In this document: piece after piece, positions 7,106 through 13,178 of the stretch
Layout: each line of letters starts with the position of its first letter
Numbering within the stretch: the stretch's first letter is position 1
DNA from: Alteromonadaceae bacterium
GTDB lineage: Bacteria > Pseudomonadota > Gammaproteobacteria > Pseudomonadales > Oleiphilaceae
DNA: 14,286 nt
Assembly (NCBI GenBank): GCA_013393545.1
Contig: JABXHG010000248.1
Location: 1-14,286, forward strand
Direction: 5' to 3'
Translations under genes and position numbers: made by a program
Notes under the pieces: model-generated
The model's input: only the letters and a program-made list of their open reading frames with translations
Told to the model about the DNA's origin: nothing
Database searches by the model: none

Positions 7106-7936
7106 CTACTTAGTTTCAGTGTGAGTATCGAAAAGAAACACAGCAAGAGTTGTGGCCGCTCCTACGGCTAACTTTGCGTGTCTTGAAGTCAATCCCGATG
7201 TTTTCCCGTCTTTACCATGGCCGGTCCCGTAAAGTCCGCGTAATTCAGCAAGACCATTCCCAATTGTTCCTAAATTACTAAGTATTCGCTTGATTACATC
7301 ACTTCCACGTGCCTGTTCAGGTATTCCTTCGGGAACTAACTTAAGTTCCTTAAAGGTCGCTTTTGTTAGGGTTGGAATATCTGCTGAGGGTGAAAACTTC
7401 AATCCTCTCTCAGACAGAATCGTTTTACAGCATGTCTCAACAAGCTCTTTAGCTGTTCCTATGGCTAACGCAGGATCTGTGTCTACGGCCTTCTCGATTC
7501 TCTTCACTTGCTCCAAAAGATAGGACGCATCGAAAATAGAGGCAGAGCTTTTAAGGTTATCAAAATTTATTTTCCCCGACATTAACCTTTCTGATATTCC
7601 CTTACATTCGATTATTAGTGCTTGGGTTTTCTGCTCCTCCTCAGCCACAATACTGGGATATGGTGTGGTACTAAGGAGATCTTTCTCTTCCAACTCATCG
7701 ACCATTTCCTTAATTGTTTTTCCGACAACATAATCATCTTCTAAGCGCCAAAACTCTCGTAGCTTCTTTGCCTTAGACGAGCCATTTGAACAGTATTTAT
7801 CCGCATGAATATCGATATCGGCCACTGCGTAAAAAAAGGTTGCAATGGTGGAGTCCGAATAGTCCAAAACATAGCCACTACTCATATCAAACAGCTTTTC
7901 AAGTTTTGCTTTTTCTCTACTAGTAAGGCTACTCAA
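7106..7936 (-). CDS. Abortive-infection family protein (Abi_C domain, AbiJ-like, HEPN-type motif)
   Basis: This is a putative phage-defence protein of 276 residues. The C-terminal part (about 190-274) carries the Abi_C signature LRGLYGTGHGK followed by SRHAKLAVGAATTLAVFLF. Within it, Arg233-x6-His240 fits the R-x4-6-H motif of HEPN ribonucleases, so RNA cleavage to stop growth of infected cells is the likely output. The N-terminal part (about 28-85: IATFFYAVADIDI, then SKAKKLREFW) resembles the N-terminal domains found in AbiJ-like proteins, thought to sense or regulate. The gene stands alone on the minus strand, about 600 bases from the divergent caspase gene. The N-terminal family assignment is less certain than the C-terminal one. 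Confidence 0.8.
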   Translation of the reverse strand: MSSLTSREKAKLEKLFDMSSGYVLDYSDSTIATFFYAVADIDIHADKYCSNGSSKAKKLREFWRLEDDYVVGKTIKEMVDELEEKDLLSTTPYPSIVAEEEQKTQALIIECKGISERLMSGKINFDNLKSSASIFDASYLLEQVKRIEKAVDTDPALAIGTAKELVETCCKTILSERGLKFSPSADIPTLTKATFKELKLVPEGIPEQARGSDVIKRILSNLGTIGNGLAELRGLYGTGHGKDGKTSGLTSRHAKLAVGAATTLAVFLFDTHTETK

Positions 7937-8131
7937 ATTACGGCTCCCCAGAAGTTATTGTCTCGTAGATAACTCATGCAATTTATAACATGACTCTTTA
8001 TGTGATGTTGATACTTCGATTGTTCCTAATAAAAATCAAAGAGTTTCCTATCTCGCCTTATTCATACCAATATACAAGCCAAGATAGGTAACGAGAGCTC
8101 TGAAAACAAAAGTGCAAATGCTACATTAACA

Positions 8132-8193
8132 GTTACTAGCCGCTTCAAGCGAGCAGCAAACCTACTGACTTTCAGCCTACTTGAACTAGTAAC
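8132..8193. repeat. Imperfect inverted repeat with 4-base bulge
   Basis: GTTACTAG (8132-8139), CCGC (unpaired), TTCAAG (8144-8149) pairs with CTTGAA (8180-8185) and CTAGTAAC (8186-8193), giving 14 perfect pairs around a 30-base loop. The polarity is GTT...AAC, opposite to an attC site. It may be an RNA hairpin or a regulator site in the gap between the Abi and caspase genes. Confidence 0.55.
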
Positions 8194-8451
8194 CAGCCGT
8201 CCCGTGATTTATTAGTAAGCGTGGGTGACGCTAACGACGCACGGCACACTTATCTATGCAGTATTGCGCGTGTTGTTATTGTGTTGTGGATTTAAGTCGT
8301 TTACTGTCAATGTGACATAACGAAGAGTCAAAGTTGGCTATTATGCGCCCGTTAGAGCGTAATTGAGCATGCTCAAATTGCCTTTGCTAACTCGGAACCT
8401 TTCAAGACAAGAGTGCTTGTTTGGTCTGTAGTTTAAGAACCAAAACTATCA

Positions 8452-8498
8452 ATTTAACGAGTTTCGAAGTGCGTACGCACAAGATACAAATGTTACAT
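8452..8498 (+). other. Putative integron attC site upstream of the caspase gene
   Basis: ATTTAAC (R'', 8452-8458) and GTTACAT (R', 8492-8498) pair at 6 of 7 positions. Between them GTTTC can pair with GATAC (4 of 5), then an asymmetric GAA/AA gap, then the perfect palindrome GTGCGTACGCAC. This R-spacer-L-spacer-stem layout is attC-like but shorter (47 bp) than most. R' GTTACAT is the exact complement of R'' ATGTAAC at 10046-10052, which closes the caspase cassette. Confidence 0.45.
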
Positions 8499-8530
8499 TC
8501 AATAGTCATATAGCATAAATCGAGGTAATA

Positions 8531-9271
8531 ATGGGAATTACAAGAAAAGCAATTTTAATAGGCGCTCCTAGCGTAAAGCCAGAGCTTCCAGGGGTTAAAG
8601 TTGATGTAGATCACATCAAGAGCTTTCTAACCTCAAATAAAGGCGGTGCTTGGAAAGAGAGTGAAATTACGACTCTAATTGACCCATCTCCATCTGTTGT
8701 TAAAACGCACTTAAAGCTTGCAGAAGATAGTGACTATGTGTTTGTCACTTGTTCAGGGCATGGCGAGCATCGTGTGGGGAAAGGTATTGACGAAACAGTC
8801 ATGCATTTAAATGAAAGCGATGTCATCTCTATCAATGAAGTAAACCCAAAAAATAAAAGGCACTTGGTCATAGTTGATGTTTGTCGCAACATAGTTGAAA
8901 TAAAGAGAGAACATGCGTTTGCAGTTGCCAAGGCAACCATGGAAAGCATGTCTGAAAGTCATATTAATTATAGAAAAGTATTTGATGACGCCATTATGGC
9001 TACTTCAGAAGGGAGAATAGTTGCGTATTCATGCGATCTTAATCAATCTGCAGGTGACGATGGTAACGGGGGAGTATTTACACAGGCACTATTAGGAGCA
9101 ACTCTGAAACACAAACCATTTGGCAGCGAAGCTTATGGTGTTTTAGATATTAAAGCTGCGTTTGATACGGCAAGTGAAGATACCTACCGAAGGAATGCAC
9201 CACAAAAGCCTGTTTTCAATGCAGGTAGACGGCGCGAATTTTTTCCATTTGCTATCGTTGAATCAAAATGA
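8531..9271 (+). CDS. Caspase-family (p20-like) cysteine protease
   Basis: This is a stand-alone prokaryotic caspase-fold peptidase (C14 clan) of 246 residues with no attached sensor domain. The first strand and helix are visible (KAILIGAPSVKPELPGVKVD, then IKSFL). They are followed by GGAWKESEITTLIDPS, the catalytic His77 in TCSGHGEH, and the catalytic Cys118 in VIVDVCRN. Downstream, YSCDLNQSAGDDGNGGVFTQALLGA matches the usual post-catalytic segment. GAGG lies 5 bases before the ATG. The stop codon overlaps the start of the membrane-protein gene (ATGA), so the two are translationally coupled. A role in protease-triggered cell death during infection is inferred from family behaviour and context. 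Confidence 0.85.
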   Translation: MGITRKAILIGAPSVKPELPGVKVDVDHIKSFLTSNKGGAWKESEITTLIDPSPSVVKTHLKLAEDSDYVFVTCSGHGEHRVGKGIDETVMHLNESDVISINEVNPKNKRHLVIVDVCRNIVEIKREHAFAVAKATMESMSESHINYRKVFDDAIMATSEGRIVAYSCDLNQSAGDDGNGGVFTQALLGATLKHKPFGSEAYGVLDIKAAFDTASEDTYRRNAPQKPVFNAGRRREFFPFAIVESK

Positions 9272-10068
9272 GTACCGATTACGACAAAGAAAAATGGGGT
9301 GCCTTGGATATTAAACACCTCATTATTGATACCAAGGATTACATTGTTTTTATTGATAACGATTTTGATTTGGACTGGATAACAACGGCTGACTATGACA
9401 GTCGAGGTCATAAGGCACCTGGTTTGCACTCTGATATACTTAACCGTATTGCCTTGCTTGAATGTCGCCCAAATGGACATTTTGATGAAAAAGTAAAAGT
9501 TGATTATAAGCGGTTACTGGGTGAAGCTTTAGCAAGGTCGCTTTCGGGTGAGTACGACTCAGCGAATAAAATTATAAGTGAGTCGGAATTATATGTAGAT
9601 CAGCGCGGAATTGAGTTATCTCGAAGATGGTATTTATCGGCGGCGGGAATGCTGTGCTTAATTTTAGTATTGATAGCATTCATTGTTTGGCCTTTTCGTG
9701 ACTGGTTTATTCACATATGGGGTAAGTTATTCTTCACGTATTCAACGGTAATGGTCTTCGGTTCTTTAGGCGCGCTACTATCGATAATTTTGCGAACAGG
9801 AGGAGAGCAATTTGATTGTCATGCCGGAAAGGTGCTGCATCAGCTAGAAAGTAGCTACAGAGTTGTAGCTGGCATGTTGTCGGGCCTCTTGGTCGTATTG
9901 GCTGTTAAATCAGAATTTATCCTTCCGTTTTTGAATGGTGACAGAGATCAAAACACGGTTTTGTACTTCGTTGCTTTTGTAAGTGGGATGAGCGAGCGAA
10001 TAGCTCCATCAATCACGACTAAGATTGAGGATTCAACAGATGAGAATGTAACAAATAAATCCAAGTGA
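9268..10068 (+). CDS. Four-helix membrane protein coupled to the caspase (putative effector or anchor)
   Basis: This 266-residue protein has a soluble N-terminal part (1-120) and four hydrophobic segments at about 122-141, 155-175, 199-217 and 231-247. The helices carry GSLGALLSIILR after helix 2 and FVSGMSERIAPSI at helix 4, glycine-containing motifs that look conserved rather than random. The ATG overlaps the caspase TGA by ATGA, so expression ratio is fixed by coupling. The N-terminal acidic, Asp-rich region (FIDNDFDLDW) offers possible caspase-type cleavage sites. It could be a pore-forming or membrane-disrupting partner released by cleavage, or an anchor. I do not recognise a named family. 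Its stop codon lies inside the attC site that follows. Confidence 0.7.
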   Translation: MSTDYDKEKWGALDIKHLIIDTKDYIVFIDNDFDLDWITTADYDSRGHKAPGLHSDILNRIALLECRPNGHFDEKVKVDYKRLLGEALARSLSGEYDSANKIISESELYVDQRGIELSRRWYLSAAGMLCLILVLIAFIVWPFRDWFIHIWGKLFFTYSTVMVFGSLGALLSIILRTGGEQFDCHAGKVLHQLESSYRVVAGMLSGLLVVLAVKSEFILPFLNGDRDQNTVLYFVAFVSGMSERIAPSITTKIEDSTDENVTNKSK

Positions 10069-10100
10069 CGCCTACGGCGCACTTGATTTGAGCGTTAGAT
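10046..10100 (+). other. Integron attC site (best preserved in the window)
   Basis: R'' ATGTAAC (10046-10052) and R' GTTAGAT (10094-10100) pair at 6 of 7. Inside, AAATC-C-AAGTG-A-CGCC (10057-10072) pairs with GGCGCACTTGATTT (10076-10089), leaving single extra C and A bases on one arm only. Such extrahelical bases with an unpaired spacer between R and L arms are the diagnostic features of attC. The loop is TAC. The site is 55 bp long and contains the stop codon of the membrane-protein gene. Confidence 0.75.
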
Positions 10101-10122
10101 TTCAAAGTTACTTGGTCCCATT

Positions 10123-11115
10123 ATGACTACCAGAAAACAAAAATTAAGCTTCTTAAGTCACAGTGAGATGAATGCTCAGCGGGATGCTGAACTATATCGT
10201 GTAATGGTGTTTTTGCCTCTAGGCCAGTATCCCCGGGGGACGCTGACAACGCCAAATGCTGTGTTTCACGCCGATGAAGAGATAGTGTTCTCTGTTACTC
10301 ATGGGAAGTCATGGACTGCTATAGATTCGGATGCACCATACTCTGAGTTTGATTGGGCATCTCCACAAGAGTTACGCCTTCTCAGTTCGCTGCTACTGTG
10401 TGAAAGGAGAGGCAGTGCACTTATACGTTTCTACCCAGCTATTCGATACTCACCAGTAATAAACTCGGAAAACCTAGACTTAACAGCACTTGAAACTGTC
10501 AGTGATTTAAAAAAGCTACTTGTTGATGCGGCCAAGGCACCTCGCAATCACCATTCAGATGAGTTTCTGGCAGAGTGTCTTCAGGGGGACTACGACCTTG
10601 TACCCGCGGACAGATACAACTTTCAACGAATAAGAGCGTTTTGGAATCATATTGATGTAAATAACTACGTATTGATGAGAGGTATCTACGCGCTAATAAA
10701 GGCCGAAATGCTCGCTTGCAGAAGAGAATTTTGGGAAGAGGCAATCATTGTTTCCTATATTTCACTTGAAGCCAGCTTTCAGCTTATCTCTAAAGAGTTG
10801 CGAGCTTCAGGTGTATCAAACCCTTCTTCCAAAGACGCCTCTAAATGGTTACACGAAAATTTTGATAAACCGTTTGGCCACTCCGAGCCATTAACTGAGA
10901 AATATTTCGAAGAATTCTATGAAGATAGAATTCGCACCATGCATCCATCCAGTCGTTTTGGTGAATATCCTTATGCTCCGATAATGCATGATGATTTCTG
11001 CCATCTTAGGAGAGCTTTAAGGGAAATATTTGCTTTTTTAGTCAGTCGTGAGCATGGTCCAGACTTCCATGAAGAAGTTTCCCGATACTCATCGCGTGAA
11101 ATAAATACAATCTAG
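10123..11115 (+). CDS. Uncharacterised protein with a HEPN-like C-terminal region
   Basis: This 330-residue protein is not recognised as a whole. The N-terminal half (about 25-125) is mixed alpha/beta with no catalytic motif I can name. The C-terminal half is helical (about 165-310). It contains EEFYEDRIRTMHPSSRFG, where Arg269-x4-His274 fits the HEPN R-x4-6-H pattern, followed by DDFCHLRRALREIFAFLV. This is the layout of Apea-type HEPN proteins, which are often RNases or nucleotide-binding partners in defence. The start lies 22 bases after the R' box of the preceding attC, with no clear ribosome site, as is usual for cassette genes. The stop codon lies within ATCTAGC, a likely altered R'' box. 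Confidence 0.6.
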   Translation: MTTRKQKLSFLSHSEMNAQRDAELYRVMVFLPLGQYPRGTLTTPNAVFHADEEIVFSVTHGKSWTAIDSDAPYSEFDWASPQELRLLSSLLLCERRGSALIRFYPAIRYSPVINSENLDLTALETVSDLKKLLVDAAKAPRNHHSDEFLAECLQGDYDLVPADRYNFQRIRAFWNHIDVNNYVLMRGIYALIKAEMLACRREFWEEAIIVSYISLEASFQLISKELRASGVSNPSSKDASKWLHENFDKPFGHSEPLTEKYFEEFYEDRIRTMHPSSRFGEYPYAPIMHDDFCHLRRALREIFAFLVSREHGPDFHEEVSRYSSREINTI

Positions 11116-11165
11116 CAAAACCAACCAAAAGGACCGCCTACTCGCCGTTTAGCGGAGCGTTCGGT
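11110..11165 (+). other. Putative attC site, degenerate
   Basis: ATCTAGC (11110-11116) is one base away from ATCTAAC, the exact complement of the GTTAGAT box that starts this cassette. GTTCGGT (11159-11165), preceded by GGAGC, takes the R' place 8 bases before the next start codon. A small inner stem (CCGC-TA with TA-GCGG) is present, but the arms are asymmetric. Position and spacing support it more than the fold does. Confidence 0.4.
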
Positions 11166-11172
11166 AAAAAAA

Positions 11173-11700
11173 ATGAATAAGTGCATTTATTGCGGAGAGA
11201 TCGCGAATACTAAAGACCACGCTCCCCCTAAAGGCCTAATTCGCCAAATAAATCGAGACAACTTATGGAAAGTTCCTTCTTGCAAAAATTGCAATAATGG
11301 TGCTTCGCATGATGAAGAATACTTTAGGCTGATGATTGTGGGTGCTTTGTGCCATACAGAAGAAGCGGATGAATTATTTGATGGTCCAATTACTCGCTCT
11401 ATGGAGAAAAGACCCACGAAGGAAGGTTGGCTCTTTAATTCCCTTGGGCAAACTGCAGGAAAGCCATACATTAAATGGTCGCCGGAGACATTGCACAGGG
11501 TTGCTTTGAAAATTGCTGCTGGGCTTGCTCATAAAATTTCAGTTGAACCACCTCAAAGCAATAGCAGTTTAACACTTGAAGAATCGGAAGGCAGAGGAGA
11601 GTATGAAGTGTGGGCGCCCGACTTTTCATTTTCGTATTTTCAAGGTAGTTGGGAGATTTGGTTTTTTGATTCAGTAAAAATAGTTATCAAACCTGCCTAA
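11173..11700 (+). CDS. HNH-type zinc-finger protein (putative nuclease)
   Basis: The N-terminus has two zinc knuckles, C4-x2-C7 and C37-x2-C40, framing DHAPPKGL (Asp15-His16). After the second knuckle comes NNGASHDEEYFR. This is the arrangement of treble-clef HNH endonucleases, where the DH pair supplies the metal and general base. The remaining 120 residues form an unrecognised domain with an aromatic C-terminus (FSFSYFQGSWEIWFF). At 175 residues it is a small single-module protein. Nuclease activity is an inference; structural zinc binding alone is possible. The start lies 8 bases after the preceding R' box, and the TAA stop lies inside GCCTAAC, both typical of a gene cassette. Confidence 0.65.
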   Translation: MNKCIYCGEIANTKDHAPPKGLIRQINRDNLWKVPSCKNCNNGASHDEEYFRLMIVGALCHTEEADELFDGPITRSMEKRPTKEGWLFNSLGQTAGKPYIKWSPETLHRVALKIAAGLAHKISVEPPQSNSSLTLEESEGRGEYEVWAPDFSFSYFQGSWEIWFFDSVKIVIKPA

Positions 11701-11726
11701 CAAAGCAATCAAACGGATGGTTTTTA
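11695..11726 (+). other. Truncated attC-like left half
   Basis: GCCTAACAAAGCAATC (from 11695) is a textbook attC left arm, overlapping the stop codon of the HNH gene. No matching TTGATTGC/GTTAGGC right arm precedes the next start codon at 11730, so the right half is missing. Confidence 0.4.
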
Positions 11727-11729
11727 AGT

Positions 11730-12137
11730 ATGGCGATAAATTTGAAGGAAGTCGACGGTGTACCCGTTCAAGCTAAGCACAAAGCTTCGTGTCACTGTGG
11801 CATCATAGAAATAGAGCTTAGTCTGCCTGATGGTCTAGTAGATGTTCGTCGCTGCGATTGCTCAATGTGCCGCAGAAGAGGAGCCGTTGCTGCGTCCGTA
11901 CCCTTATCAGGAATCAACATAGTCAAAGGGGCGGAATCGCTGAAGATGTACCAGTTCAACACAAAAACAGCGAAGCACTACTTCTGCTCCAACTGTGGTA
12001 TTTACACTCATCATCAGCGGCGCTCCAATCCGGCTCAATATGGGTTTAACGTGGGCTGTTTAGATGGCATTAATCCGTTAAAGATAGAGAGAATTCCAAC
12101 TTATGATGGTGTTAACCACCCTGCCGATCACGGGTAG
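11730..12137 (+). CDS. GFA-family (glutathione-dependent formaldehyde-activating-like) zinc protein
   Basis: This 135-residue single-domain protein is of the GFA/CENP-V fold. The zinc ligands are visible in order: Cys21-His-Cys23 (SCHCG), Cys42-Asp-Cys44 and Cys47 (RCDCSMCRRRG), then Cys86-x2-Cys89 (FCSNCGIYTHH). The remainder follows the family pattern (FNVGCLDGINPLKIERIPTYDG). Members are annotated as formaldehyde-activating enzymes, but most have no proven activity. Small GFA proteins are frequent integron cassette cargo. It directly follows the truncated attC half and is followed 3 bases after its stop by another R''-like box. Confidence 0.85.
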   Translation: MAINLKEVDGVPVQAKHKASCHCGIIEIELSLPDGLVDVRRCDCSMCRRRGAVAASVPLSGINIVKGAESLKMYQFNTKTAKHYFCSNCGIYTHHQRRSNPAQYGFNVGCLDGINPLKIERIPTYDGVNHPADHG

Positions 12138-12140
12138 CTC

Positions 12141-12198
12141 ACATAACAATCGCGTGAAAGGCGATGTTCTTACCTCGCGCGCTATATGATTGCTGGGG
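12141..12198 (+). other. Degenerate attC-like site
   Basis: ACATAAC (12141-12147) leads into CAATCGCG, and GATTG (12188-12192) with CGC supplies a pairing arm about 40 bases on. No GTT-type R' box closes the site. The left part is nearly the same as sequences at 12329 and 13075. Confidence 0.3.
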
Positions 12199-12238
12199 CA
12201 CACTTTTCCGCACCAGAGCACTTGAGGAAGCCACATCA

Positions 12239-12322
12239 ATGAACCCTTATTTCGAGTTGGCTATTATTATTTCGGGTTTATATTTGGGCTCATTAGCATT
12301 CACTTCGGAGATAAAGTCATGA
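12239..12322 (+). CDS. Possible 27-residue single-helix membrane peptide
   Basis: An ATG frame of 27 codons follows a good ribosome site, GAGGAAG (12224-12230), by 8 bases. The peptide has a short polar start (MNPYFE), one hydrophobic stretch (LAIIISGLYLGSLAF) and a charged end (SEIKS), as expected of a small inner-membrane protein. It lies alone between two degenerate attC-like sites, where a cassette cargo gene would be. It is too short for codon statistics; only placement, ribosome site and hydrophobicity support it. Confidence 0.35.
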   Translation: MNPYFELAIIISGLYLGSLAFTSEIKS

Positions 12323-12328
12323 GCTTGC

Positions 12329-12393
12329 ACATAACAAATCAATCAACTTCGCGCTTTCGACGCCGGACGCACCGGTTATTTAGGCGCTATACC
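12329..12393 (+). other. Degenerate attC-like site
   Basis: ACATAAC (12329-12335) is followed by AAATCAATCAAC. CCGGTTATTTAGGC near 12373-12385 can supply a partial pairing arm (AAAT-AA with TTATTT). The closing box reads CTATACC rather than a GTTATGC-like sequence, so the R' end appears mutated. It comes just before the coiled-coil gene. Confidence 0.3.
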
Positions 12394-12405
12394 TAGAGAG
12401 GGTTC

Positions 12406-13068
12406 ATGCAGACTATTTACGACATGATACAAGAAAGCCCTGCGTTTTATGCTTGGGTGTTTGGTTTGGTCAATGTGGCGTGGGGTCTCTTTATCTATTT
12501 TAATAAGCAGCGCCATGACCGAAAACTAAGGCATCTTGAACAGGATCTTCGGTTTAGTGCTGACCGGAGACTAAAGCTATTTGATTTAAAAGCGACTCAA
12601 TACAGCCAGTACGTTACGGACCTTGATTCATTAGGAAAGAAGAACCAGGTCGAGATTCCTAGTCGAATGCAACCTATTTTCGATAAGTATTTTCAGGATT
12701 ATTTAGCTGCATCGGAGGCTGCTGACCAAGAGCAACAAAGAAAGGCGATAGGGTGGCTTCAATCTCAGGTATCTGAAATTATGCACGAGAGCCTACAGGA
12801 TGTGATGAAGCTGAAATATGAGTCGAACAGGCTGAAATTGATTGCGACTGATCAAATGCTGACCACATTCGAAAATATCGAGAACCTCAACCAAGAACTA
12901 TTCGATATAACAAATACCTATATGACTCAGTTTACCGAAATAGTAATGCATCAAAAGACAGAGGAAACTGAGACTTTCCAGAGAGAGGCAACGAGACTAG
13001 GTGAAGAACTGCAAACTCAGTCTCGTAAGCTATTGAGTCAAATGCGGCAAGAAATCAACGAAATTTAG
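12406..13068 (+). CDS. Membrane-anchored coiled-coil protein of unknown function
   Basis: This 220-residue protein has one N-terminal transmembrane helix (about 13-32, YAWVFGLVNVAWGLFIYF) followed by a basic cluster (NKQRHDRKLRH), which places the rest in the cytoplasm. The remainder is almost entirely helical, rich in Glu, Gln and Lys, with coiled-coil-like stretches at about 34-60, 105-160 and 170-215. No catalytic motif is seen. The ribosome site AGAGAGG lies about 4 bases before the ATG. It lies downstream of a degenerate attC-like site. A tethering or scaffold role is possible, but nothing ties it to the other genes beyond location. Confidence 0.65.
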   Translation: MQTIYDMIQESPAFYAWVFGLVNVAWGLFIYFNKQRHDRKLRHLEQDLRFSADRRLKLFDLKATQYSQYVTDLDSLGKKNQVEIPSRMQPIFDKYFQDYLAASEAADQEQQRKAIGWLQSQVSEIMHESLQDVMKLKYESNRLKLIATDQMLTTFENIENLNQELFDITNTYMTQFTEIVMHQKTEETETFQREATRLGEELQTQSRKLLSQMRQEINEI

Positions 13069-13074
13069 CAATGC

Positions 13075-13106
13075 ACGTGACAAACGCGTGATGACGAGCG
13101 TTAACG
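13075..13106 (+). other. Degenerate attC-like left half
   Basis: GCACGTGACAAACGCGTGA (13073 onwards) resembles the left arms at 12139 and 12327, with TGAC in place of TAAC. CGTTAACG follows at 13099-13106, too close for a complete attC. It lies directly after the coiled-coil gene, where a cassette end would be. Confidence 0.25.
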
Positions 13107-13178
13107 ACGTCCGCTATTAATCGCTACTGATTTGCCAGGCAGCTCGTACTTACAGCCCGGACTACTCCAATATAGAGA

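Larger units (their letters stand above)
7937..8530. other. 594-bp divergent intergenic region
   Basis: No convincing coding frame is seen. It holds a minus-strand GTTATAA box (7989-7983) close to the Abi gene start and a 14-bp bulged inverted repeat (8132-8193). It also contains scattered TAAC/GTTA-containing short inverted repeats around 8229-8360 that look like decayed recombination sites, and the attC-like site at 8452-8498. The stretch probably includes remnants of lost cassettes as well as the promoters of both flanking genes. Confidence 0.5.

Noticed and set aside
8229..8360. A possible long attC from CGCTAAC to GTTAGAG, or a shorter one closing at GTTATTG near 8274.
   Set aside because: Arm pairing depends on several G-T or mismatched pairs, and more than one closing box is equally plausible, so no site can be fixed.
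3053..8530. The 11-mer TCGAGGTAATA occurs at 3053-3063 and again at 8520-8530, just before the caspase start.
   Set aside because: With about 14 kb of sequence, many 11-base matches are expected by chance. The first copy is not placed next to its gene's start codon.
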